A stretch of DNA of 64,000 bases, taken from contig NZ_CP031417.1 of the NCBI RefSeq assembly GCF_003367395.1, forward strand, positions 3,534,001-3,598,000, in the 5' to 3' direction. Below, one piece after another: positions 55,986 to 63,864 of this stretch (position 1 is the first letter of the stretch; every line of letters begins with the position of its first letter). The DNA is from Pseudolabrys taiwanensis. Lineage in GTDB: Bacteria; Pseudomonadota; Alphaproteobacteria; Rhizobiales; Xanthobacteraceae. The notes under the pieces are model-generated. The model ran no database searches and was not told where the DNA came from. It saw only the letters and a program-made list of their open reading frames with translations. The translations under genes were made by a program, and so were the position numbers.

Positions 55986-56157
55986 TTGTCATCACCGGGC
56001 CGCCACGCAACCGCGAGTCCCGGTGATCCCGCTTATGCTGCTACAGTGCCTACCTAAGCGGGATGGCATACGCAACTCGGGCCCGCCCGAGTTGCGTCAA
56101 GTCAATATCACCGCGAGTCGGGTAAACCCGACTTGCGGTGACAAGCCCGGCCATGAC
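55986..56157. repeat. Composite palindromic element, copy B
   Basis: Inverted relative to copy A at 7790-7945. Read on the minus strand it has GTCATGGCCGGGCTTGTC, hairpin AAGTCGGGTTTACCCGACT, hairpin GCAACTCGGGCGGGCCCGAG with TTGC, the invariant block CCCGCTTAGGTAGGCACTGT, and an imperfect right end CCCGGTGATGAC. The right part is about 16 bp longer than in A. It separates the MetE-like operon from the acyl-CoA dehydrogenase gene. Confidence 0.85.
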
Positions 56158-56187
56158 GGAGGTATCGTGAGTGGCACCTTGCGCGGG

Positions 56188-57291
56188 TTACCCCCACACC
56201 TCTTGGGCCAACTCGACGATCATGCGCAGCTTCGCCCACTGCTCCTCCTCGGCGAGCGCGTTGCCCTCCTCGGTCGAGGCGAAGCCGCACTGCGGCGACA
56301 GGCAGAGCTGGTCGAGCGACGTGAACTTGGCGGCCTCGTCGATGCGCCGCTTGATCTCGTCGCGGCTCTCGAGCTTGCCGGTCTTCGTCGTAACGAGGCC
56401 GAGCACCACCGTCTTATCCTTCGGCAGCAGCTTGAGCGGATCGAACGAGCCGGCGCGCGGCGAATCGTACTCCATGAAGAAGCCGTGCACCTTGATCTTA
56501 TTGAACAGGATCTCCTGCACGGCCTCGTAGCCGCCGGCGCCCATATACGTCGACTTGTAGTTGCCGCGGCACATATGCATGGTGATGGTCATGTCGGCGG
56601 GAATGTCCGACATGGCGACATTGATGAGATCGGCGTAGAGCTCGCCAAGCTTCTCCGGATCATCGCCGCGATCGCGCATCTGCTGGCGGTACTTCTCGTC
56701 GCAAAGCATGGCGATGAATACTTCATCGAGCTGCAAATAGCGGCAACCGGCATTGGCGAAATCGCGCACCGCCTTTTTGTATGCGAGGCCCAGATCCTCG
56801 AACATCTTGTCGAGCTGCGGATAGACCCCCTTGTCGACCGGCGTCAGGATCGGCCGGCCCCACAGTGCCGACGGCGCGGGAATGGTGATCTTCGGCGTCT
56901 GCCTGGTGTGCGCGGCAACGAACTTGAAATGCTCGATCATCGGATGATGCGCCGAGCCGATCTTGCCGGTGACCTTGGTGCCCTCGTTGCGCGTGTTGAC
57001 CGCGGCAAACGCAACGCCACTGTCCATCACATGCTTGTCGATGCCGTCGAGCCCCCACAGAAAGTCGAGATGCCACCATGAGCGGCGAAACTCGCCGTCG
57101 GTGATCGACTTGAGGCCGACCTCTTCCTGCTTCTTGATGACACGCTCGATCTCGCGGTCTTCCACCGCCTTCAGGGCGGCGGCGTCGATCTCACCCTTGG
57201 CTGCCTTGTCGCGCGCCTCCTTCAGCGCAGCGGGACGCAGCAGACTGCCGACATGATCGGCGCGAAAGGGCGGCTTGGTGCGTTGAGACAT
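56188..57291 (-). CDS. MetE C-terminal-type (cobalamin-independent methionine synthase II family) protein, paralog 1
   Basis: A 367-aa stand-alone MetE catalytic-barrel protein (COG0620, YxjG/YxjH-like). Start KPPFRADHVGSLLRP. All zinc ligands expected from MetE are in place: His and Cys in HMCRGNYKSTY, Glu in FFMEYDSPRAG, Cys in LCLSPQCGFAST. It lacks the N-terminal half of true MetE, so folate use is doubtful; relatives include alternative methionine synthases and epoxyalkane:CoM transferase. Last of three tandem paralogs behind an MTHFR-like gene. Methyl donor and thiol acceptor unknown. Confidence 0.85.
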   Translation of the reverse strand: MSQRTKPPFRADHVGSLLRPAALKEARDKAAKGEIDAAALKAVEDREIERVIKKQEEVGLKSITDGEFRRSWWHLDFLWGLDGIDKHVMDSGVAFAAVNTRNEGTKVTGKIGSAHHPMIEHFKFVAAHTRQTPKITIPAPSALWGRPILTPVDKGVYPQLDKMFEDLGLAYKKAVRDFANAGCRYLQLDEVFIAMLCDEKYRQQMRDRGDDPEKLGELYADLINVAMSDIPADMTITMHMCRGNYKSTYMGAGGYEAVQEILFNKIKVHGFFMEYDSPRAGSFDPLKLLPKDKTVVLGLVTTKTGKLESRDEIKRRIDEAAKFTSLDQLCLSPQCGFASTEEGNALAEEEQWAKLRMIVELAQEVWG

Positions 57292-57316
57292 GCTTGTTTC
57301 TCTCCCTTTTTCTTCC

Positions 57317-57445
57317 TTATCCCTCCCCGGAAAGGGGAGGGTGGACGCGAGCGCTAGCGAGCGGACGGGTGGGGTGTCGCTCGATAATGGCCCCCACCCG
57401 GCGAGCTTCGCTCGCCACCCTCCCCCGCAAGCGGGGGAGGGATAA
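57317..57445. repeat. Palindromic repeat between MetE-like paralogs 1 and 2
   Basis: Ends TTATCCCTCCCCGGAAAGGG and GCGGGGGAGGGATAA are near-complementary, with inner GGTGGGG...CCCCACC and GCGAGC/GCTCGC pairs. A separate family from the other repeats. It begins 26 bp before the paralog 1 start and ends 6 bp after the paralog 2 stop. Confidence 0.7.
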
Positions 57446-57450
57446 GAGAG

Positions 57451-58554
57451 CTACCTTCCCCACACCTCTTCCGCCAACTCGACGATCATCCGCAGCTTGG
57501 CCCATTGCTCTTCCTCGGCGAGCACATTGCCCTCTTCGGTCGAGGCAAAGCCGCATTGCGGCGAGAGACACAGCTGCTCCAGCGGCACGAATTTCGTCGC
57601 CTCGTCGATGCGGCGTTTGATGTCATCCTTGGACTCGAGCTTGCCGCTCTTCGAGGTCACGAGACCCAGCACCACCTGCTTGTTGCCCTTGAGATGGCGG
57701 AGCGGCTCGAAACCACCCGCGCGGTCGGTATCGAACTCGAGGAAGTAGCCGTCGATGTTGACCTTGCCGAGCAAGTGTTCGGCGACAAACTCGTAGCCGC
57801 CCGAGGCGATGAAGGTGGAGCGGAAGTTGCCACGGCAGGAATGCATGGTGACGGTCATGTCCGCCGGCTTGCCTTCCAGCGCCGCGTTGGTCACCTCCGC
57901 ATACTTGGCCGGTAGACTGTCGGGCTCGTCGCCGCGCTCACGCGAATGCGCGCGCTCCTTCGGATCGCAGATCATCGCCCAGGCGGTGTCGTCGAGCTGC
58001 AGATAGCGGCAACCGGCGTCGTAGAAGGCGCGGATCGCCTTTTTCCAGGTCGCAGCGACGTCGGCGAAGTACTGATCGAGATCGGGATAGACTTCTTTCG
58101 AGATCATCACCCGGCCCTGGCGGAAGTGGAATGTCGATGGCGCCGGGATCGTCATCTTCGGCACGGTCTTGCACACGCTCTTCAAAAACTTGAAGTGCTC
58201 GAGATGCGGGTGGCCGGCGAAGTCGACCTTGCGGTTGATCTTGACCGCCTCGCTCTTGGTTAGCACGCCGTGAAATTTGATCGGCGGCGCTTCGATGAAG
58301 TCGACGCCCTGCAGGCCGCGAAAGAAATCGAAGTGCCACCACGAGCGGCGGAACTCGCCGTCGGTGGCGAGCTTGAGGCCGATCTCCGCCTGCTTGGCGA
58401 CGATCTTCTCGATCTCGCGGTCTTCGATTTCCTTCAGCGCCGCCGCGTCGATCGCGCCTTGGGCGAATTTGGCGCGGGCTTCTTTCAGCGGCGCCGGGCG
58501 CAGCAGGCTGCCGACGTGATCGGCACGAAAGGGTGGCGTGGTCCGGGCGGACAT
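57451..58554 (-). CDS. MetE C-terminal-type protein, paralog 2
   Basis: A 367-aa protein of the same family and layout as its neighbours: PPFRADHVGSLLRPAPLKEA, DGEFRRSWWHFDFFRGLQGV, zinc His/Cys in HSCRGNFRSTF, Glu in YFLEFDTDRAGGFEP and Cys in LCLSPQCGFAST. The barrel segment YLQLDDTAWAMICDP, which lines the substrate pocket, differs from paralog 1 (YLQLDEVFIAMLCD), suggesting a different substrate or partner. Confidence 0.85.
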   Translation of the reverse strand: MSARTTPPFRADHVGSLLRPAPLKEARAKFAQGAIDAAALKEIEDREIEKIVAKQAEIGLKLATDGEFRRSWWHFDFFRGLQGVDFIEAPPIKFHGVLTKSEAVKINRKVDFAGHPHLEHFKFLKSVCKTVPKMTIPAPSTFHFRQGRVMISKEVYPDLDQYFADVAATWKKAIRAFYDAGCRYLQLDDTAWAMICDPKERAHSRERGDEPDSLPAKYAEVTNAALEGKPADMTVTMHSCRGNFRSTFIASGGYEFVAEHLLGKVNIDGYFLEFDTDRAGGFEPLRHLKGNKQVVLGLVTSKSGKLESKDDIKRRIDEATKFVPLEQLCLSPQCGFASTEEGNVLAEEEQWAKLRMIVELAEEVWGR

Positions 58555-58614
58555 GTGGTTTCGCTCCCTGCTCAGCGGCGCGCGGGTTAGCCCCGCTGCA
58601 CCTTATTCTCGGCA

Positions 58615-58710
58615 GTCATGCCCCGCGAAAGCGGGGCATCCAGTATTCGGAGCCTATCGGCTCAAATATCCAGAGGGAATACTGAATCGCCCGCTTTCGC
58701 GGGCGATGAC
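58615..58710. repeat. Palindromic repeat between MetE-like paralogs 2 and 3
   Basis: GTCATGCCCCGCGAAAGCGG...CATCCAGTATTC and GAATACTGAATCGCCCGCTT...GATGAC: each arm is a hairpin and the CCAGTATTC/GAATACTG parts pair. Same type as 11009-11090. Confidence 0.75.
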
Positions 58711-58726
58711 AGCATCGGCAATGAGG

Positions 58727-59839
58727 TTACTTCCCCCACACTTCCTTGGACAGGTCGACCACCATCTTGAGCTTGGCCCACTGTTCGTCCTCGGCCAGCA
58801 CGTTGCCTTCCTCGGTCGAAGCGAAGCCGCACTGCGGCGACAAAGCGAGCTGATCGAGCGCGACGAACTTGGTCGCCTCCTCGATGCGCTTCTTCACGTC
58901 GTCCTTCTTCTCCAGCGTGCCGCTCTTGGAGGTGATCAGGCCGAGCACCACGACCTTGTTGCCCTTCGGCAGGAAGCGCAACGGCTCGAAACCGCCGGCG
59001 CGATCGGTGTCGTATTCGAGGAAGTAGCCGTCGTAGTTGCACTTCTCGAGCAGACTTTGCGCCACCGGCTCATAGCCGCCGGACGAGATGAAGGTCGAAC
59101 GGAAGTTGCCGCGGCAGACATGGGTCGTGATGACCATGTCGGCGGGTTTGGCTTCCAGCGCCTTGTTGATGCACTTGGTGTAGGTGTCCTGCAGGTGATC
59201 GACGTCGAGGCCACGCTCGCGCGCCTTCTTCAGCTCTTCCTGCGAGCAGAGATAGGCCCAGGCGGTGTCGTCGAACTGCAGATAGCGGCAGCCGGCGTCG
59301 TAGAACGCCTTGATCGCCTTCTGATAGGCGATGGCGAGGTCGTCGAAGATGGCGTCGCGGTTCGGATAGGCGCTCGCGGCGACCGAACCAGGCTCGAGAC
59401 GGAAGTGCATGACCGTCGGCGACGGAATGCACATCTTCGGCGTCTTCGTGGCGTGCGCCTTGACGAACTTGAAGTGCTCGATCATCGGGTGATTGGCGGC
59501 GAAGCCGATCTTGCCCGTGACCTTCAGCACCTTCATCTTGGTCTGCATGCCCTGGAACTGGATGCCGTGGTCGGACAGCTCCACGTCCACGCCGTCGAGC
59601 ATGCCGTAGAAATCGTAATGCCAGAACGAGCGGCGGAATTCACCGTCGGTGATCGCCTCGAGACCGATCTCTTCCTGCTTCTTGATGATCTTCTCGATCT
59701 CGCGATCTTCGACTTCCTTGAGCTGGGCGTCGTTGATCTCACCCTTCTCGTGCTTGGCGCGCGCTTCCTTGACGGGCGCGGTGCGCAGAATGCTGCCGAC
59801 ATGATCCGCCCGGAACGGCGGCTTGGTGCGTTGAGCCAT
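58727..59839 (-). CDS. MetE C-terminal-type protein, paralog 3
   Basis: A 370-aa member of the same family: KPPFRADHVGSILRTAPVKE, DGEFRRSFWHYDFYGMLDGV, zinc His/Cys in HVCRGNFRSTF, Glu in YFLEYDTDRAGGFEP and Cys in LALSPQCGFAST. It is closer to paralog 2 than to paralog 1 in these blocks. First of the three to be transcribed, following the MTHFR-like gene by 42 bp. No pseudogene signs in any of the three. Confidence 0.85.
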   Translation of the reverse strand: MAQRTKPPFRADHVGSILRTAPVKEARAKHEKGEINDAQLKEVEDREIEKIIKKQEEIGLEAITDGEFRRSFWHYDFYGMLDGVDVELSDHGIQFQGMQTKMKVLKVTGKIGFAANHPMIEHFKFVKAHATKTPKMCIPSPTVMHFRLEPGSVAASAYPNRDAIFDDLAIAYQKAIKAFYDAGCRYLQFDDTAWAYLCSQEELKKARERGLDVDHLQDTYTKCINKALEAKPADMVITTHVCRGNFRSTFISSGGYEPVAQSLLEKCNYDGYFLEYDTDRAGGFEPLRFLPKGNKVVVLGLITSKSGTLEKKDDVKKRIEEATKFVALDQLALSPQCGFASTEEGNVLAEDEQWAKLKMVVDLSKEVWGK

Positions 59840-59881
59840 AATTTCCTCCGCGAAATACCCCGGCCGCGGACGCGGCGGGCC

Positions 59882-60748
59882 TTAAGATGGGTGAGCCATA
59901 GCACGGGTTTCACCGTGCGTCCTGCGCGCCACTTCGCATGCATAGCGCGCGGTTTCAACTACGCCGCCGAAGGAAAAATAATGCGGGGCGATGTCGCCGA
60001 GACCTGACGCCACGGCGAGCGTGTCGACGATGCGATCCGGGCCGACATTGCCGATGAGGCCCGTCGCCGCGCCCGACACGAGACCGCGCAGCGAGGCGCC
60101 GACTCCGCAGCGCTTGGCGTAACGGAAGAGCGCCGGCACGCTGGTCGGCCCGGCCATGCCGACTTTCACCGGCAGCCTGATGCCACTCGCTCGCAATTGC
60201 TGCAGCCATGCCAGGATGCGCTCCGGCGAGAACGAGAATTGACTGACAAGGTGAACGGACAGGCCCTGCGCCACCGCCACCGCGATCTTGGCGTCGAGCG
60301 CCGCTTCGAGCCGCCCCGGCGAAATGCGCGGATGGCCCTCGGGATAAGCGCCGATCCCGACGGTTTCGATACCGGCCTCGCGCAGGCGGCCCTTCTGCAA
60401 CACCGCGAGCGCGTCCTGATAAGGTCCGGCGCTGTCGACGTCGCCGCCGATCACCAATAGCCGGCGCACATCGGCCTCACCGCGCAGGCCGCCGATGAGC
60501 TCCTTGAGATGCTGTTCGTTCGGCAGCCGGCGCGCGGCAATATGGATGACCGGCTCGAGGCCGGCTTTGCGCAGATTAGCCGCGCCCTGGATGATTTCGG
60601 CAAGTCCGACGGTCGGCACCGCGGTGAAATAGACCTCGGTGCCGGCCGGCAGGATCGCGGCCAAAGCCGCGACCTCGTTTGCATCCGGCCGCGTCGCTTC
60701 GATCGAGAAGCGGCGCCCGAAATCCATGGTTGGCGCGGGCGCGGTCAT
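59882..60748 (-). CDS. Methylenetetrahydrofolate reductase-like protein
   Basis: A 288-aa TIM-barrel flavoprotein-like protein of the MTHFR family: FSIEATRPDANEVAALAAIL, EVYFTAVPTVGLAEIIQGAA, PVIHIAARRLPNEQHLKELI, LLVIGGDVDSAGPYQDALAV and FSFSPERILAWLQQL. It differs clearly from housekeeping MetF, so it may reduce or handle another one-carbon carrier. Start at 60748 avoids overlap with the upstream gene; the frame extends to 60802. It links the HTH-methyltransferase gene and the MetE-like trio. Confidence 0.8.
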   Translation of the reverse strand: MTAPAPTMDFGRRFSIEATRPDANEVAALAAILPAGTEVYFTAVPTVGLAEIIQGAANLRKAGLEPVIHIAARRLPNEQHLKELIGGLRGEADVRRLLVIGGDVDSAGPYQDALAVLQKGRLREAGIETVGIGAYPEGHPRISPGRLEAALDAKIAVAVAQGLSVHLVSQFSFSPERILAWLQQLRASGIRLPVKVGMAGPTSVPALFRYAKRCGVGASLRGLVSGAATGLIGNVGPDRIVDTLAVASGLGDIAPHYFSFGGVVETARYACEVARRTHGETRAMAHPS

Positions 60749-60764
60749 CGGCGCGGACCGCCGT

Positions 60765-62207
60765 TTAATCGCGGCGGCGGGAAATGACGAAAGATTCGTC
60801 ATAGAACCACAGGCCTCCGTGCTGCTGCAGCACGTCGCGTGTGGCGTCGATATAGCGGCGGTCGGCGTTCACATCGGACAGCCGGTCGTCCTCCACCTGC
60901 GCCACGTAGATCGCCGCGTTCCAGGCGGCGAGCAACGTCGAGGTGCCGATCGACGAGGAAATCTCCGACGGCAGCGTGTGCATTTCGTAGCGGAATAGCG
61001 CGCGCTGGTCGGAATAGGCGTTGAAGTTCAGATCGCGCCCGCCCGCGCCGAGTTCGTGCTTCACCGCTTTCAAGAGGTCGTAGCGGTTGTGCATGAACGG
61101 ATTATCCTCCGGCCAAACCTTGTGGATCACCTCCATGCCCGGATCGTTGCCGTAGGATTGGATGGTGATCATGCGGCCGCCCGGGCCGAGTGCGCGGGCA
61201 AGCGGCGCCAAGACGCGCTTGGCCTTGAACTCGAGCGAGGCACGCGCGCGATAAGGCTGCGAGGCGATGACGAGATCGTAGTCGGCATTCGTGCCGCCGG
61301 GCTTCGGGATGACCTGGTCGAGCAGGAATTTGTGGTCGTTGCGATAGAGCACCAGAATGACCGGTCGCTCATAGACCGGGTTGCCGCTCTTCGCCGACAC
61401 GCGCGCCTTCCAGCTTTCCGCCAGGAACGGCTCGAGATCGGTGATCTGCTTCTCGAAGGAATGGGCGGTGTTGCCGTCCATCGCCACTTCCTTCCAGATC
61501 AGACTGGTGGCGGCGCTGAGCGACTTGGTCGCCAGCCACGGCGCCTCGGCATAAGCGAGGTTGGTGAGCACGACGACGCTGGCCGGATGCTCGACGAAAC
61601 GGTCGGGCAGCTTCTGCAACGTCAGGCGCACGTCCTCGAGGCTGATCTCCTTGCCGACGATGTAGAACGGCATGGTCGGGAAGCGGTCGTGCATCGAGCG
61701 CATCACGCGCGCGAGCACCGTGCCGTCGCCGACGCCGGCATCGAACAGGCGCACCGCCGGCGGATGCGGATGGATGTTGGCGAGTTCCTGGCTGACGCGG
61801 TTCGCGACTTCCCACTTCTCGCTGCAAGTGTTCACGAACAGCAGATATTTCTGCCGGTTATCGAAGAAGCGGAAATTCCGCTGCGGATCGTCGCTGGCCT
61901 GGCCTTCCGCGACCGGCGGCGCCGGCGGTGTGATCTGTGGCAGCGCCGAGGTGTGGCTGGGCGTACCCGGCGTCGCGCCGGACGTACTTGAAGGATCGAA
62001 CAGTACGCGCCGGCGGCCCGGCGCATCTTCGGCGCTGGTTGTCATGAATGCCCTGATGCGTTCGAGCGTGTCGGTCGTGATACGGCCGCCATTGCGGAGG
62101 CGGCTGGCGAGTTTTCCGTCATTGACGGCACGGCGGCCGAAGGTGGATTCGGCGAGCCCGCGCAGGCGGCAGAAATCGGTGATTTCCTGAAGGATTTGCT
62201 CGTTCAT
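60765..62207 (-). CDS. HTH-like domain fused to a class I SAM methyltransferase-like domain
   Basis: A 480-aa protein. Residues 1-55 (EITDFCRLRGLAESTFGRRA, LRNGGRITTDTLERIRAFM) form a small helical domain like an HTH. A Pro/Ser linker follows (about 65-105), then a Rossmann methyltransferase-like core with VRLFDAGVGDGTVLARVM and LAPLARALGPGGRMITIQSY. Substrate unknown. ATG 62207 is chosen because AGGA is 8 nt upstream; a GTG at 62213 is in frame. First gene of the MetE-like operon. Confidence 0.78.
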   Translation of the reverse strand: MNEQILQEITDFCRLRGLAESTFGRRAVNDGKLASRLRNGGRITTDTLERIRAFMTTSAEDAPGRRRVLFDPSSTSGATPGTPSHTSALPQITPPAPPVAEGQASDDPQRNFRFFDNRQKYLLFVNTCSEKWEVANRVSQELANIHPHPPAVRLFDAGVGDGTVLARVMRSMHDRFPTMPFYIVGKEISLEDVRLTLQKLPDRFVEHPASVVVLTNLAYAEAPWLATKSLSAATSLIWKEVAMDGNTAHSFEKQITDLEPFLAESWKARVSAKSGNPVYERPVILVLYRNDHKFLLDQVIPKPGGTNADYDLVIASQPYRARASLEFKAKRVLAPLARALGPGGRMITIQSYGNDPGMEVIHKVWPEDNPFMHNRYDLLKAVKHELGAGGRDLNFNAYSDQRALFRYEMHTLPSEISSSIGTSTLLAAWNAAIYVAQVEDDRLSDVNADRRYIDATRDVLQQHGGLWFYDESFVISRRRD

Positions 62208-62416
62208 AAGCACTGTCCTTGGCGCGTTTCCAAATCGGCTCTGACCGGCCGTTATGCGCTCAAGCGAAACAATTCAGCCCCCCGCCGTCAACCACAAAAC
62301 GTCGTAAAGAAAGTTGGGCAGCAACAGTGGGCAACGCAGAATAGGCTTCAAACGTAATATTTTTGCTCGAAATCAGCCACTTCCCGCAATGCAAGACGCA
62401 AACATTAAATTTTGCA

Positions 62417-62441
62417 GTGGGCCAAGACCCACTCGAGTGGG
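62417..62441. promoter_or_regulatory. Nested palindromes upstream of the HTH-methyltransferase operon
   Basis: GTGGG (62417-62421) pairs with CCCAC (62428-62432), which also begins the perfect 14-bp palindrome CCCACTCGAGTGGG (62428-62441). AGTGGGC occurs again near 62325. The site lies about 210 bp before the operon start in the otherwise AT-rich gap 62214-62512. It is a candidate operator; the binding protein is unknown. Confidence 0.45.
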
Positions 62442-62451
62442 CAAAAGAAAA

Positions 62452-62478
62452 GGGGCGGAGCGCCGTACGCTCCACCCC
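62452..62478 (-). terminator. Rho-independent terminator of pcaG
   Basis: An 11-bp stem (GGGGTGGAGCG / CGCTCCGCCCC on the minus strand, one G-T type mismatch) with a 5-nt loop, followed by TTTTCTTTT, 34 bp after the pcaG stop. Confidence 0.85.
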
Positions 62479-62512
62479 TGAAAATCAGCAATCATGCGTC
62501 CGGATCGACGCG

Positions 62513-63124
62513 CTAGACGTCGAAGAACACGGTCTCGTTATCGCCCTGGACGCGGATGTCAAAGCGATAGACGGTCGCGTCGCCCTGCGTCTGCTTCTTG
62601 GCGATGAGCGTGTCGCGGCGATCGGCCGGCACCAGTGCCAGGATCGGGTCGCTGCCGTTCGCGGCTTCGCCGGCAAAATACATGCGGGTGTAGACCTGCC
62701 GCAGCATGCCGCGCGAGTAGATGCAGAACACGATGTGCGGCGCCTGCGGCTTGCCGTTCGGCCCGGGCACCGAACCGGGCTTGATGGTCGAGAAGCCGAA
62801 CACGCCTTCCTTGTTGGTGGCGGAGCGACCGAAGCCCTTGAACTGCGTGTTCGGCCGGCGGCTGTCATAGGGGCTCGCGTAACGGCCTTGTGCGTCCGCC
62901 TGCCAGATCTCGATCATCGCGTCGTTGATCGGCTTGCCGTCGCCATCGACGATCTGGCCTTCGACGCGGATCTTCTCGCCGGTCGCGTCGGGCGTGATCA
63001 AATCGTCGCCGACGGTTTCCTTCCAGCTATAGGTGCCATCCGGATCCCAATGGGCGCGGCCCTTCGGCGTGAGGCCATAGGCAAAGAACGGACCGACGGT
63101 TTGCGAGGGAGTAATTTCCGACAT
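62513..63124 (-). CDS. pcaG: Protocatechuate 3,4-dioxygenase alpha subunit
   Basis: A 203-aa subunit of the intradiol ring-cleaving dioxygenase that opens protocatechuate to 3-carboxy-cis,cis-muconate. Typical blocks: SQTVGPFFAYGL, DDLITPDATGEKIRVEGQIV, DAMIEIWQADAQGRY and PHIVFCIYSRGMLRQVYTRM. The iron-ligand Tyr/His set sits in the beta subunit. The start overlaps the pcaH stop (TAATG), so the two are co-translated. Followed by a strong terminator. Confidence 0.96.
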   Translation of the reverse strand: MSEITPSQTVGPFFAYGLTPKGRAHWDPDGTYSWKETVGDDLITPDATGEKIRVEGQIVDGDGKPINDAMIEIWQADAQGRYASPYDSRRPNTQFKGFGRSATNKEGVFGFSTIKPGSVPGPNGKPQAPHIVFCIYSRGMLRQVYTRMYFAGEAANGSDPILALVPADRRDTLIAKKQTQGDATVYRFDIRVQGDNETVFFDV

Positions 63125-63831
63125 TAGTGCTTGTCCGTATCGAGAGGGGTGGCTTCACGGCCGCGCAGGACGATGTCGAAGTGGAAGGCAAGCGCCCAGT
63201 CGGGAACGGTGTTTTCGAGGTCGAAGGTCGACACCATGCGCATGCGCGCCTTCTCGTCGGGGACCGAATTGAAGATCGGGTCGAACGGGAACAGGTAGTC
63301 GCCCGGGAAGTACATCTGCGTGACGAGACGCGACAAGAACGAGTGGCCGAACACCGAGAAGTGGATGTGGTTCGGCCGCCAGGCATTGTGATGGTTGCCC
63401 CACGGATAGGCGCCCGGCTTGATCGTGATGAACTTGTAGTAGCCGTTCTTGTCGGTGATTGTGCGGCCGGCACCGGTGAAATTCGGATCGAGCGGCGCCG
63501 GATGCTGGTCGACGATGTGCACGTAGCGGCCGCAGGCATTGGCCTGCCAGATCTCCACCAGCGTGTCCGGGATCGGGCGCTTGTCCTCGTCGAGCACGCG
63601 GCCGTGTACGATGATGCGCTCGCCGAGCGGCTCGCCCTTGGCCTGCTTGGTCAGATCGTTGTCGCCTTCCTGGATCGCATCGTGGCCGTAAACCGGTCCG
63701 GTGAGCTCGGACAACGTGTGCGGCACAATGATCAGCGGCTTCGAGGGAGAGCGCTTGACCGTGCTCTTGTATTCCGGGGTTAGATGTTTGGGATAAGCGT
63801 TCAGGCTTTCCCGCGGGTAGATGAGCGACAT
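63124..63831 (-). CDS. pcaH: Protocatechuate 3,4-dioxygenase beta subunit
   Basis: A 235-aa catalytic subunit. Fe(III) ligands are expected in GRYVHIVD (Tyr), GAYPWGNHHNAW (Tyr) and RPNHIHFSVFG (two His). Other family blocks are PEYKSTVKRSP, VLDEDKRPIPDTLVEIWQAN and FFPFDPIFNSVP-like near the end. It lies between pcaF and pcaG on the minus strand, in the order pcaF-pcaH-pcaG. Confidence 0.96.
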   Translation of the reverse strand: MSLIYPRESLNAYPKHLTPEYKSTVKRSPSKPLIIVPHTLSELTGPVYGHDAIQEGDNDLTKQAKGEPLGERIIVHGRVLDEDKRPIPDTLVEIWQANACGRYVHIVDQHPAPLDPNFTGAGRTITDKNGYYKFITIKPGAYPWGNHHNAWRPNHIHFSVFGHSFLSRLVTQMYFPGDYLFPFDPIFNSVPDEKARMRMVSTFDLENTVPDWALAFHFDIVLRGREATPLDTDKH

Positions 63832-63864
63832 TGTTGTTGTTCCTTAGTCCTTGGGCCCGTTCTT

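Noticed and set aside
57451..58554. Housekeeping metE
   Set aside because: Each paralog has only the catalytic barrel (about 370 aa) whereas MetE has about 750 aa with a duplicated N-terminal barrel.
58538..60007. A 489-codon plus-strand frame opposite MetE-like paralog 3
   Set aside because: Antisense shadow. Its periodic similarity to frames opposite paralogs 1 and 2 only reflects the paralogy of the real genes.
62208..62512. SAM-II or SAH riboswitch before the MetE-like operon
   Set aside because: The gap is AT-rich with palindromes, but I could not find the conserved pseudoknot sequences of SAM-II or SAH riboswitches. A covariance search would settle it.
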